Shown: positions 15,609 to 24,793 of the stretch, piece by piece | Numbering within the stretch: position 1 is the stretch's first letter | How the letters are laid out: each line of letters begins with the position of its first letter | Assembly (NCBI GenBank): GCA_022822135.1 | Contig: JAJECH010000025.1 | Span: 62,001-126,000, forward strand | Direction of reading: 5' to 3' | Length of the DNA: 64,000 bases | From: Pseudomonadales bacterium | GTDB lineage: Bacteria > Pseudomonadota > Gammaproteobacteria > Pseudomonadales > Azotimanducaceae | Notes under the pieces: model-generated | Database searches by the model: none | The model's input: only the letters and a program-made list of their open reading frames with translations | What the model was told of the DNA's origin: nothing | Position numbers and translations under genes: made by a program

Positions 15609-18422
15609 TCATTGAGCTGCTTCGGTATTAGCAAAGTCCCCTGCTCGAAAAATAGCTACTTGATCCGGTAACAAGTGTCTCCGTAGCGCGTCCTGAACCA
15701 TCTCAGGAGTTAAGTCCGCAATCGCCTCCTCAATCTTCGCCGTGAATTCCATCGTCCGGTCCCAGCGCATATTCGCCTGGAGTTGATACGCCACATTTGA
15801 ATCATTAGCGCGCATGTTTTGCTGGAAGTCCAAATAGCCCCTTATTGCCGCTGCTAGTTCTTCGTCCGAGACACCTTCGCTCAACAACAATTCGACTTCC
15901 TCCCGAAAAGCCTTCACCACCAAGTCTCTGTTTTCTGGTGCGAATATGGCATATGACAGGAACAACGACGTTGGGTCCGGTTCTAAGACCTGCAACTGAG
16001 CACCCACGCCATAAGAAAGGCCATCTTTCTGACGTATGCGCGTCGCTAGGCGTGAATTCAAGAATCCGCCGCCAAGAATCTCCATACCAATGCGGAATGC
16101 TGGATAGTCTTCATGAGACGGGTGCACACCCATATTCAAAACCGCGTACATCGCCGCATTGCTTTTATCTGGCGTTTCGATATCAAGTTCCACCGCGTCC
16201 TGAACGTAATGCTCGTACGCGACGTGCTCGTATTCAGCGGTCGACTTCCAATCTCCCAGCAGTTCCTCAAGCAGAGACAACATCTCGGTAGCGTCGAAAT
16301 CTCCTACGACGGATATCGCACCATTGACTGGACTATAGAACGTGCTCCAAAATTCCGCAACTTCTTGAACTGAGGCTTTCGAGAGGTGCTCGATATCTTC
16401 TTCGGCAGTGTAAAAATAGAAAGGATGTCCTTTAGGAACCGAGCTAACGAGATACCGTCGATAGGCTTCGGTGGCAAGGTAGCCCGGCTCACTCATGTTC
16501 GCTTCGATCGACGCCAACGTCTCTTCGATCAATAGATTGAATTCAGATTCGTCGAACGCGGGTTCTCGCAGGATTTCAACCCCTAGTTCCAATGCCGCCG
16601 GTAAGTGCTCCCTCACTGTCGAAACGGTCACAGCCACATTCCAGTTCAGACCGCCCACGGAAAGACGAGTTTTTAGTCGGTCAAGTTCGTCCTGGATTTC
16701 CTGACGCGATCGATGTTTCGTACCACGCATCAGCATTGCATGCACTAATGTGGCGTTATGGTGTTGGTCCGTTAGCGATTCGAGCGTTCCAAATGGAAAG
16801 TTCATGCTAACAGTCACAGTATCACCACGCGTTTCCTTCGGTAGTAATGCCACCTTCAACCCGTTTGAGAGAACCGCTGTTGAGCTACGTGCCTGAATGT
16901 TTGCGGGCGAAGGATCGAAACTCTCACCCATTGAAACCGCTTCGCGTCCGACGTAGCCATCAACAAGCTCCGCCACATTCGGCGTTGGTGCTATTTCAGC
17001 ACGCGGAGGAGTTTCCTCGGTAGGGTAGAACCGACCAACGGTTCGATTGGAATCCAAGAAGAACGCGTTCGCCGCTGCTTGAACGTCTGCCGGGGTGACT
17101 TTCTCCAGGTTGTCTCGGTGCAGGAACACGAGACGCCAATCGCCCATCGCGGCCCACTCGCTCAATTGCAGCGCGAGACTGCTTGTGTTGTTGAAAGATA
17201 GCTCGATGCTAGTTAGATACTCATTCTTAGCCCGATTAACTTCCTCTTCGGTCGGCGGTTTGTCGTGTTTCAACTCTTCAAATGTCGAGAACATTGCTTC
17301 TGCCGTTTGATCTAGGTCACCATCTTTTCTTACTTCTGCGAACGAAAGTAATACGCCCGGTTCCTTTAATTGAAACGCAAATGCGCTTGCGCTAGCTGCG
17401 AGTTTCTTCTCGACAAGATTCCGGTAAAGACGACCGGCTGGTTGATTGCTAAGCACATGAGAAAGTACGTCAACGGCCGCAAACTGCGGATCCGATCCTG
17501 CTGGAATGTGATGTGCCGTCGCGATGTACTGAGTATCGCCGACTCGTCGAAGCGTGACTGATCGTTCGCCGTCTTGAGCTGGCTCTGCGGTGTACGTCGG
17601 ATAGAGCTGATTTGCACCACTACGGTCGGGCTTTGGTATCCGACCAAACAATTCAGAAATTAGATCTAATGCGACATCCTCATCGAAGTTGCCTGCAACA
17701 ACCAAAACCGCATTGTCTGGCTGGTAGTACTTCTTATAGAAAGCTTTGAGGCGTTCGATTGGTACGTTTTCGATATCTGCTCGCGCACCAATAGTCGTCT
17801 TGCCATAGTTGTGCCACATGAAAGCGGAAGCAAGGATGCGATCCATGAGCACACTGAAGGGGCTGTTTTCTCCCATCTCCCATTCATTGCGCACAACCGA
17901 CATTTCAGAGTCCAGGTCGTCTTTCGCGATGAACGAATTGACCATGCGGTCGGACTCTAGATCTAAAGCCCAGCGCAGGTTATCTTCTGTCGCAGGAAAC
18001 GTCTCGAAGTAGTTTGTGCGGTCGTACCACGTCGATCCATTCGGTGACGCACCACGTTCCGTTAGCTCCGCAGGAATATCGGGATGATTCGGGGTACCTT
18101 TGAACACGAGGTGTTCAAGTAGATGCGCCATCCCGGTTTCACCATATCCTTCGTGCAACGAACCGACCAAGTACGTGATGTTCACCGTGATTTGTTCTTT
18201 GCTTGGGTCCGGGAACAGCAAAACCCGCAAACCGTTGCTGAGGCGATATTCCGTAATCCCTTCTACCGATGTGACCCGTTCAAGTTCGACAGATACTCGA
18301 TCCGTACTCTCAGTCTCAACTGTTACTTGCGCGGCACAGCCTGCAAGCTGAAAGACAGCCAGACTTAGAGTCGCTAAAGTCACGAACGCGCCAAGCCGCT
18401 TCTTCACACCACGTAGCGTCAC
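15609..18422 (-). CDS. M16 family zinc metalloprotease, outer-membrane lipoprotein
   Basis: A 937-residue double-domain M16 (pitrilysin/insulinase) protease. The N-terminus is a lipoprotein signal with lipobox LAGC (Cys29, followed by Ala), predicting outer-membrane anchoring facing the periplasm. The inverted zinc motif HLLEH gives His100, Glu103 and His104, with the third ligand expected in the RNEWEMGEN segment about 80 residues later. The second half (from about 510) repeats the fold without a zinc motif, as usual for the substrate-clamping domain. The GTG at 18422 is taken as start because it gives a full signal peptide. The gene is divergent from metR, with a 194-nt shared promoter region. 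Confidence 0.88.
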   Translation of the reverse strand: MTLRGVKKRLGAFVTLATLSLAVFQLAGCAAQVTVETESTDRVSVELERVTSVEGITEYRLSNGLRVLLFPDPSKEQITVNITYLVGSLHEGYGETGMAHLLEHLVFKGTPNHPDIPAELTERGASPNGSTWYDRTNYFETFPATEDNLRWALDLESDRMVNSFIAKDDLDSEMSVVRNEWEMGENSPFSVLMDRILASAFMWHNYGKTTIGARADIENVPIERLKAFYKKYYQPDNAVLVVAGNFDEDVALDLISELFGRIPKPDRSGANQLYPTYTAEPAQDGERSVTLRRVGDTQYIATAHHIPAGSDPQFAAVDVLSHVLSNQPAGRLYRNLVEKKLAASASAFAFQLKEPGVLLSFAEVRKDGDLDQTAEAMFSTFEELKHDKPPTEEEVNRAKNEYLTSIELSFNNTSSLALQLSEWAAMGDWRLVFLHRDNLEKVTPADVQAAANAFFLDSNRTVGRFYPTEETPPRAEIAPTPNVAELVDGYVGREAVSMGESFDPSPANIQARSSTAVLSNGLKVALLPKETRGDTVTVSMNFPFGTLESLTDQHHNATLVHAMLMRGTKHRSRQEIQDELDRLKTRLSVGGLNWNVAVTVSTVREHLPAALELGVEILREPAFDESEFNLLIEETLASIEANMSEPGYLATEAYRRYLVSSVPKGHPFYFYTAEEDIEHLSKASVQEVAEFWSTFYSPVNGAISVVGDFDATEMLSLLEELLGDWKSTAEYEHVAYEHYVQDAVELDIETPDKSNAAMYAVLNMGVHPSHEDYPAFRIGMEILGGGFLNSRLATRIRQKDGLSYGVGAQLQVLEPDPTSLFLSYAIFAPENRDLVVKAFREEVELLLSEGVSDEELAAAIRGYLDFQQNMRANDSNVAYQLQANMRWDRTMEFTAKIEEAIADLTPEMVQDALRRHLLPDQVAIFRAGDFANTEAAQ

Positions 18423-18616
18423 GGTTCACCACCAACATAAACGAAATAAGGCGCGAATTATGGGTGGCTCTGTGCCTCAATTTCGCCTGTTCGTCGAGGT
18501 TAACTTCGGCATTTCTCAAACAAAATGATCACGCATGAGCGAGTTCATCATGCATAGATTGACGTCTGCTGAATATGATTCAACTTTTCATTGTTTTCTA
18601 GTGAGAGATATTCATC

Positions 18617-19537
18617 TTGTTTAAGTTTGATATCAAGCACTTACTGACGTTACAGGCTTTGCGTGACACCAATCGCCTGACCGACGCCGCCGAGAAAATT
18701 TTCGTGACGCCTTCAGCTATTTCGCATCAACTCCGCGAACTCGAAGACCGTTTCGGATGCGTGCTCGTCTACCGGAGACAACAACCGTACTCATTCACTT
18801 CTGCTGGGTATCGGTTGCTGGAGTTAGCCGATGAAATCCTTCCCAAAATTCAGGACGCGAATGCAGAAGTCCTTCGTTTGGCGAAGGGAAACAGTGGTCG
18901 GCTTCACATCGCCATTGAGTGTCACAGTTGTTACGACTGGCTTTTGCCCACGCTCGATCAATATCAGCGATCCTGGCCCGACGTGGACGTCGACATCGCG
19001 GGTGGATTCGGTTTTCAGCCTCAGGCGGCACTTGCTAGAGGCGAGCTAGACCTCGTAATTACCGCCGATCCTATTGAAGACCAACGTTTGGCCTACGTCC
19101 CCTTGTTTAAATACGAATCTCGCTTGGCGGTTTCTACTCAACACGTACTCGCCAAACAGAAGTATGTCCAACCAGAAGATTTACTGAAAGAAATGCTCAT
19201 CACCTATCCGGTGGAGCGTTCTCGATTAGATGTATTTAAGTGGTTTCTCGATGATGCAAATGTCGAACCTGAGAAGGTTCGAACCGCTGAAATCACTTCG
19301 TTGATGATTCAACGCGTGGCAAGCGGACGAGGCGTCACGTGTTTACCAGATTGGGTCTTGCGAACATACGAAGAGGATGGCTACATCGTCACCAAGCGTC
19401 TTGGTAAAAAGGGCGTCTTTCCCAGGATGCTTGCCGCCATTCGTCGGGACTACAAAGAACTTCCATTCGTCCAAGAGTTTTGCGAGACGGCGAAAAGATC
19501 GTTTCAACGCGACTTCACGACGACACGTCGAACGTAG
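18617..19537 (+). CDS. metR: LysR-family transcriptional regulator, MetR-like
   Basis: A 306-residue LysR regulator that closely matches the MetR type. The winged helix-turn-helix is at residues 5-65 (LLTLQALRDTNRLTDAAEKI...TPSAISHQLRELE). The diagnostic effector-domain stretch IAIECHSCYDWLLP is followed by FQPQAALARGELDLVIT, a YPVERSRLDVF segment and a GRGVTCLPDW segment. MetR uses homocysteine as co-regulator to control methionine genes. Here no met gene is nearby: an ABC half-exporter begins 37 nt downstream and an M16 protease is divergent, so the regulon may differ. The TTG start at 18617 puts the N-terminus in register with known MetR, with GAGAG about 9 nt upstream. Confidence 0.85.
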   Translation: MFKFDIKHLLTLQALRDTNRLTDAAEKIFVTPSAISHQLRELEDRFGCVLVYRRQQPYSFTSAGYRLLELADEILPKIQDANAEVLRLAKGNSGRLHIAIECHSCYDWLLPTLDQYQRSWPDVDVDIAGGFGFQPQAALARGELDLVITADPIEDQRLAYVPLFKYESRLAVSTQHVLAKQKYVQPEDLLKEMLITYPVERSRLDVFKWFLDDANVEPEKVRTAEITSLMIQRVASGRGVTCLPDWVLRTYEEDGYIVTKRLGKKGVFPRMLAAIRRDYKELPFVQEFCETAKRSFQRDFTTTRRT

Positions 19538-19574
19538 CAACTCGACAAGAAGCAGCCAAGCACAATTTCCAGTC

Positions 19575-21503
19575 GTGACGAATACATTAGTACCCGGTCC
19601 AGACCTCTCGACTGATCAGCCCGAAGAGACGCAACAGTCGACGATTCTTGCTGCTTTCTGGAGTTGCCGCCATTATTTGCTTCCACAGTGGCGTCATTTC
19701 GCAGCATTCCTCGTGATGACCGTTGTGACGTTGGTGATGAGTACCGGCATCGCCATGTTTAGCGCAGACTTGCTTACAAACAAGGTTTTTCTGGGCAACC
19801 CCCTTAACACGTTCCAAGCAAATCTACTTGGCCTTGATCACCTTGAATATGTAAATGTTGAGGTGCTAAGCGAAGCAGCCCGATTCCACCTTCGGACAAT
19901 ATTCCTTGTATTGCTAGGAACATTGGTCGTATCCCACTTTCTGCTAAGTCAAGGTATACGCTACTACCAGACCTGGATTCTGCAGCGAGTTAACCAGCAC
20001 CTGCGTGAAGCAATGATGGAGAACGCTATCCGGCTATCGCTTCGATATCACCACAAGCACCAGGTGGGCGATGCGATCTATCGAGTGTATCAAGATAGCG
20101 CGATGGTCGTATCTGTCTTGCAGACCGGTTTGATCCAACCGCTTATCCTCATCGGTTCGTTCTGTTTTGTACTGGGTGTCATCGCTGCATTTAGCTTGTA
20201 TCTAGCAGGATTGTTTGCGCTGGCTATCTTGCCTTCACTCGCCCTCGCCAAGCTAATGACTCAATCGATACGTCAGCGCAGTCGGGTGTCTCGATTTGCA
20301 AACAGCGCACTCACTTCGCATATACAGGAGAGCATTCAAGGGAGCAGATTTCTTAAAGCGCTCAATGCAGAGCATGGTGCTTTTGACGCATTTGTAAGTA
20401 GCTCGCAACACGCGCTAGACCGCGCGTACGAGTTACGTAAAACCGTGGTGTTGCTTAACCTCGGCGTGTTCTTCTGCGGTGCAGTCGTTACGCTCCTCGC
20501 CGACTATCTCATGGTGCAGCTGGTTTGGAACGAGGTCGCCACGGCAGGATATGGCGTAATCGCCGTCGTAAGTTTCGCCGTATGGAATCTTGGTGCTTAC
20601 CAAGCTGCACGTGAACATATTGGCGGCGCAAGCGGTTCTTTGGTCGGGATGGCTTTCACATGGAGTCTGTTGCAAGACATGGGTGTAGGACTTCAACGCG
20701 CCATGTTTCTGCTACATTTAAAACCCGAGGTCGTCGACGCTAGTAACGCGCAAGAAGTTCCTGATGGTCCACTTGCAGTGAAGTTCAACCAAGTCTCATT
20801 CCAGTACATTCCTGGAACATCGGTGCTCAACAACGTGAGTTTTACGGCGAACCCCGGCACGCTCACAGCAGTCGTCGGCGCATCGGGTGCGGGTAAAACG
20901 ACGTTAATGAATCTACTTTTAAGGTTGTACGACGTAAGTGATGGGGAGATTTATGTTGGAAACGTAGACGTTCGAGGATTACAGCAAGATTCCCTGCGCC
21001 ACGCGATCTCGATCGTTCTACAGGAAAACGCACTATTCCCGACTTCGATTGAAGACAACATACGATTCGCAGCGCCGGACGCACCCGACCATGTCTTGCA
21101 CGAAGCCTTGAGCATCAGCTGCGTCGACGAATTTCTCAGTCAGCTTCCTAACGGTCTGAAGACGGAATTAGGAGAGCGAGGCGCTAAGCTCTCGACAGGA
21201 CAAAGACAGCGAATCTCAATCGCGCGCGCGATCCTGAAGGCTTCCCCGATTCTAGTGCTCGACGAACCCACTGCCTCTCTCGACGTCAAAACTGAAAAGA
21301 AAGTGCTCGAGAACATTCGTTCGTGGGCACATGACAAGGTTGTTTTTCTAATTACGCATCGCGTTGCGACCACGCAGCAGGCTGATCAAGTGGTCTTTCT
21401 AGAGAACGGTCGCGTCGGAGAATTCGGAATGCCTTCTGAACTTATCAGTCGCCAAGACGGCAGGTATCGTACGTTTGTCGATGCGGAAACGAAGGCCGGA
21501 TAA
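19575..21503 (+). CDS. ABC exporter half-transporter, subtype A (pair 2)
   Basis: About 642 residues. The open frame extends upstream into metR, but the GTG at 19575, 37 nt after the metR stop, is the sensible start because the earlier residues are low-complexity Ser/Arg and overlap metR. The coupling-region signature VGDAIYRVYQDSAMV identifies subtype A. The ATPase has Walker A GASGAGKTT (about 434), LSTGQRQR (about 538), LVLDEPTASLD (about 558) and ITHR (about 594). The first extracytoplasmic loop is shorter than in the A protein at 5620. No B partner is adjacent: the nearest is at 25986, beyond three other genes. The stop abuts that of the convergent gene at 21504. Confidence 0.83.
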   Translation: MTNTLVPGPDLSTDQPEETQQSTILAAFWSCRHYLLPQWRHFAAFLVMTVVTLVMSTGIAMFSADLLTNKVFLGNPLNTFQANLLGLDHLEYVNVEVLSEAARFHLRTIFLVLLGTLVVSHFLLSQGIRYYQTWILQRVNQHLREAMMENAIRLSLRYHHKHQVGDAIYRVYQDSAMVVSVLQTGLIQPLILIGSFCFVLGVIAAFSLYLAGLFALAILPSLALAKLMTQSIRQRSRVSRFANSALTSHIQESIQGSRFLKALNAEHGAFDAFVSSSQHALDRAYELRKTVVLLNLGVFFCGAVVTLLADYLMVQLVWNEVATAGYGVIAVVSFAVWNLGAYQAAREHIGGASGSLVGMAFTWSLLQDMGVGLQRAMFLLHLKPEVVDASNAQEVPDGPLAVKFNQVSFQYIPGTSVLNNVSFTANPGTLTAVVGASGAGKTTLMNLLLRLYDVSDGEIYVGNVDVRGLQQDSLRHAISIVLQENALFPTSIEDNIRFAAPDAPDHVLHEALSISCVDEFLSQLPNGLKTELGERGAKLSTGQRQRISIARAILKASPILVLDEPTASLDVKTEKKVLENIRSWAHDKVVFLITHRVATTQQADQVVFLENGRVGEFGMPSELISRQDGRYRTFVDAETKAG

Positions 21504-22517
21504 CTAAGCCGCTGGTGTGTTTGGTGGCACGTAGTTTTCGATAGGGCCACGCCACCAGTCGCTCTTGGTGCCGTCTCGGTAAACATCACTGATCTGTGCC
21601 TTGAAGCGCTCAACCCGGGCTTGCTTCTCGACCTCCTTTTCAAACACTGCCTGCATTCGAACTTCGATTGTGTAACGCATTGGCGCTTGTGCAGGAGTAT
21701 TAGGATCTACGACCGCACTATGAAAAACCGTGCGTAGATTTAGAGCTTCCTCCCGCGTGTCGTACTGGCGAAAGATGAGTACTTCATCTGGGGTCATATT
21801 CGGAAAGTAGTACCAGCGTTGATCGGGGGAGTACACCACTCTTTGATCGACAACCTTGTAGTACTGCTTGATATTCCCGGTTGCAGTGCCATCGCCGAAT
21901 ACGATGTCGTCAGGATCAACGGATCTCATGTCACAAACACCGAGCGGCGCCGTAAATACCAGTTCGTTCTTCTTGACGCTACGCCAAATGTTTAAACTCT
22001 CGAAATGACGACCGTCGGGTACGATCTTGGCAAATGCATCTTCGACGGCGGCACACATGTCCGAGTGAATTCCCATCCCATAACCACCACCGCTGCCGTT
22101 TGGCGTAGGTTTCACGCCTCGATCGCCAGATTGTCCACCGAAGCCATTCCGATACTCGTGACCGCCACCGCGCACCTCATAAGATCCCGTGATCTGCTTC
22201 ACAACGTCGCGACAGTGTTCGTAATACGCTGTCGTAACGACTTCGGTATCCATCAAATCTAAATCGCAAGGTGCGCGCACTAATTGAAAACCATGAGAGT
22301 CGATCGTTGGCGCAGGATCGAGCAAGCGAGCGTTTCTAACCGTGACTAGGTGGGTTTTACCTGTCGTCTTCAAGACAGCCGGATCTTTCGCGGAGTATTG
22401 ATTGGGCACACGAAATCCTCGGTGCAACCCGTTCGCAAAATGCATATTGCTCTCGAATGACTCGGGAGCCTTCATAGGTTTGAGCGGATCAAATGTCATT
22501 TGAGATAACAGCCGCAT
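21504..22517 (-). CDS. CmcJ/NvfI-family Fe(II)/2-oxoglutarate-type oxygenase
   Basis: A 337-residue paralogue of the oxygenase at 3260-4129, longer at the N-terminus. It has SHGFQLVR (about 74), the iron motif H151-x-D153 in GIHSDM, GVCDMRSVDPDD (193-204), RWYYFPNM (234-241), distal His266 and the C-terminal IEVR with Arg287. All motif spacings agree with the other copy, so it should be active. It is convergent with the ABC half-exporter at 19575-21503 with zero spacing, as the other copy lies next to the genes before ABC pair 1. No good ribosome-binding site is seen at the ATG used, and the internal Met7 is possible. Role likely oxidative tailoring; substrate unknown. Confidence 0.8.
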   Translation of the reverse strand: MRLLSQMTFDPLKPMKAPESFESNMHFANGLHRGFRVPNQYSAKDPAVLKTTGKTHLVTVRNARLLDPAPTIDSHGFQLVRAPCDLDLMDTEVVTTAYYEHCRDVVKQITGSYEVRGGGHEYRNGFGGQSGDRGVKPTPNGSGGGYGMGIHSDMCAAVEDAFAKIVPDGRHFESLNIWRSVKKNELVFTAPLGVCDMRSVDPDDIVFGDGTATGNIKQYYKVVDQRVVYSPDQRWYYFPNMTPDEVLIFRQYDTREEALNLRTVFHSAVVDPNTPAQAPMRYTIEVRMQAVFEKEVEKQARVERFKAQISDVYRDGTKSDWWRGPIENYVPPNTPAA

Positions 22518-22794
22518 TGTTTTCGAACTAACGTCATTCTAAATTTCTAAGCCTCCAGCCGAGGTTCACGATTTGAGTTTGGCGAGCAAATAGCCGTGGT
22601 ATCGTCGAAGAATCCATGCTCAATCTATGTGACGAGCACCTTCGATACGCCGAAACATTTTTGCCTCGTGTTGACTACACGATGTTATTTCGCTGTGGCC
22701 GCGACCGGTAATATCTACTCTCAACCAACCTATGTCATGGCCAGTGGGTAAACCAGCTTCTTAAGGATATTTGCAAATACGCAAAGGAGACGTC

Positions 22795-24651
22795 TTGTTA
22801 GTCTATGTAAGCAATTTTGATGAGTTCTCACACACTGTTAAGCACAATCGAATTAGTGAAGTTCTTACTGCGAATATTCGCGAAAAACTAGGCATCGCCG
22901 TAAGTCCCGGCGAGGTTCAATCGTGGCAGAATTCACTGACATTCATGCGAAACGCATTAGAGGTGTCGGGGTTACCCTTGCATGCAGGAATTGCCGTCGA
23001 ATTCCAAATTCCTTTAACATCCAAACGCATTGATGTGTTGGTAAGTGGCATAGACGAATCTAGTAGTCCACAAGTCGTTATCGTCGAACTTAAACAGTGG
23101 TCTTCTGTAGAACAGACTGACAAACCCGGTGTCGTAAAGACGCACCTTGGAGGTTCACTAGTCGAAACCACCCATCCTTCTTATCAAGCGTGGAGCTACG
23201 CGAGTTTTATCGCCGACTACAACGAAGCTGTTCAGACCAAACAGATTCAACTTAACCCGTGTAGCTACCTTCACAACTGTGATGACGCGAAGACTCTTCG
23301 GTCACCACAATATACGTCGGACATTACCCAAGCACCGCTTTTTCTTAAACACGAAGTCGATGAACTCGGCAAGTTCATTGCTCGTTTCGTGCGTCACGGT
23401 GACAACGCGGACTCGCTCTATGAAATTGATCAAAGCCGCATTCGGCCATCTAAGCAACTAATTGAACACCTGAACTCATTGGTATCCGGCAATGATGAGT
23501 TCATTTTGCTGGACGAACAGAAGGTGGCGGCGGAAACCATCATGGCATTAGAAAAACGATCACGGGAAGGCGAACGTCAAGTACTCATCATTGAAGGTGG
23601 ACCCGGAACCGGCAAGTCGGTTCTCGCGATTAACATGCTCGGGAAACTAACCTCCGAGGAACGAGTCGCACAGTACGTCACGAGAAACACCGCTCCCCGG
23701 CAGGTTTTTGAAGCTAAACTGACGAAAACGTTTAAAAAATCGAGAATCTCTAATCTGTTCAAGTCAGCTGGCAGTTACATTAACGTTTCGCCTAAGAGTA
23801 TTGACGCTGTGCTCGTTGACGAAGCTCATCGATTGAGCCCTAAATCCGGACCGAGGGGGAATCTCGGGGAAAACCAAGTGAAGGAAATCGTTGAAGCTTC
23901 AAAACTGTCTGTTTTCTTCTTGGACGAACATCAGCAGGTTCTTTTAAAAGATATCGGTACTGACGCCGAAATTTCACGTTGGGGTACGCACTTTAACGCA
24001 GAGGTCTCAAGACTCAAACTCCCTTCGCAATTCAGATGTAACGGTTCGGACGGATACTTGGATTGGGTGGATGAGGTACTGCAAGTCCGCGAAGTCCCGA
24101 ATTGGTCGAATGGAAATTTGGGTTACGAGATCAACGTCTTCGACTCACCAAACGAGCTTTTTAGCCAAATCGAAGCAAAAGCTGCGGCGAGTTTCAGTGC
24201 TCGCGTTGTTGCTGGTTATTGTTGGAAATGGGTAAGTAGAAAAGAAGCGGATGCATTCGATATCGAGATGCCGGAATACAGCTTCAAGAAAAGATGGAAT
24301 TTGGCGAGTCATGGGAATTATTGGATTGTCGAACCTGAGTCCATTGCGGAAATCGGTTGTATTCACACCTGTCAGGGACTAGAACTCGACTATGTTGGTG
24401 TCATCATTGGCAACGATCTGGTTGTTCGTAACGACCATATTGTCACGGATGCGACTCAACGAGCACCTGATGATAAAACCATCAGAGGCTACAAGACACA
24501 AATGAAGCACGATCCGACTTCAACGTTGAAGTTACTTGATCGTATCGTAAAGAACACGTATCGCACACTAATGACCCGAGGTATGAAAGGTTGCTATCTC
24601 TTCTGTGTGGACGAAGAAACGAACGACTATTTCAAGCGGAAACTCCCTTAA
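22795..24651 (+). CDS. nuclease-helicase of the DUF2075 / Schlafen-like helicase type
   Basis: About 618 residues. The N-terminal third looks like a PD-(D/E)xK nuclease: Asp80 in RIDVLV and Glu98-x-Lys100 in IVELKQW. The C-terminal part is a DUF2075-type superfamily 1 helicase with Walker A GGPGTGKS (268-275), Walker B VLVDEAHRL (Asp342/Glu343), a LDEHQQV segment and the late motif IHTCQGLELDYVGVIIG. Nuclease plus helicase domains in one chain are common in phage-defence proteins, but some are housekeeping, so a defence role is an inference. The TTG at 22795 is preferred because AAGGAG sits 5 nt upstream. A TTG 8 codons earlier lacks such a site. The gene stands alone, separating ABC subtypes A and B of pair 2. 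Confidence 0.82.
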   Translation: MLVYVSNFDEFSHTVKHNRISEVLTANIREKLGIAVSPGEVQSWQNSLTFMRNALEVSGLPLHAGIAVEFQIPLTSKRIDVLVSGIDESSSPQVVIVELKQWSSVEQTDKPGVVKTHLGGSLVETTHPSYQAWSYASFIADYNEAVQTKQIQLNPCSYLHNCDDAKTLRSPQYTSDITQAPLFLKHEVDELGKFIARFVRHGDNADSLYEIDQSRIRPSKQLIEHLNSLVSGNDEFILLDEQKVAAETIMALEKRSREGERQVLIIEGGPGTGKSVLAINMLGKLTSEERVAQYVTRNTAPRQVFEAKLTKTFKKSRISNLFKSAGSYINVSPKSIDAVLVDEAHRLSPKSGPRGNLGENQVKEIVEASKLSVFFLDEHQQVLLKDIGTDAEISRWGTHFNAEVSRLKLPSQFRCNGSDGYLDWVDEVLQVREVPNWSNGNLGYEINVFDSPNELFSQIEAKAAASFSARVVAGYCWKWVSRKEADAFDIEMPEYSFKKRWNLASHGNYWIVEPESIAEIGCIHTCQGLELDYVGVIIGNDLVVRNDHIVTDATQRAPDDKTIRGYKTQMKHDPTSTLKLLDRIVKNTYRTLMTRGMKGCYLFCVDEETNDYFKRKLP

Positions 24652-24664
24652 AAGGAGTAAATAG

Positions 24665-24681
24665 AGCCTCGAATAGAGGCT
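24665..24681. terminator. weak hairpin between convergent genes
   Basis: AGCCTC and GAGGCT form a 6-bp stem around a GAATA loop just after the nuclease-helicase stop. No T-run follows on the plus strand and only a T-rich patch follows on the minus strand, so termination is possible but not typical. Confidence 0.3.
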
Positions 24682-24793
24682 ACAACCTCAACAATCAGTC
24701 TATTTCCGATTCCTTCGGCTAATTACGATTGGTTTGAATCAATACAGTGAATCTATCGATATACAACCATCAAATCTCAAGCCTCGATATTAG

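Noticed and set aside
19377-19574. N-terminal extension of the ABC half-exporter overlapping metR
   Set aside because: The additional 66 residues are Ser/Arg-rich, unlike the related proteins, and overlap the metR coding sequence.
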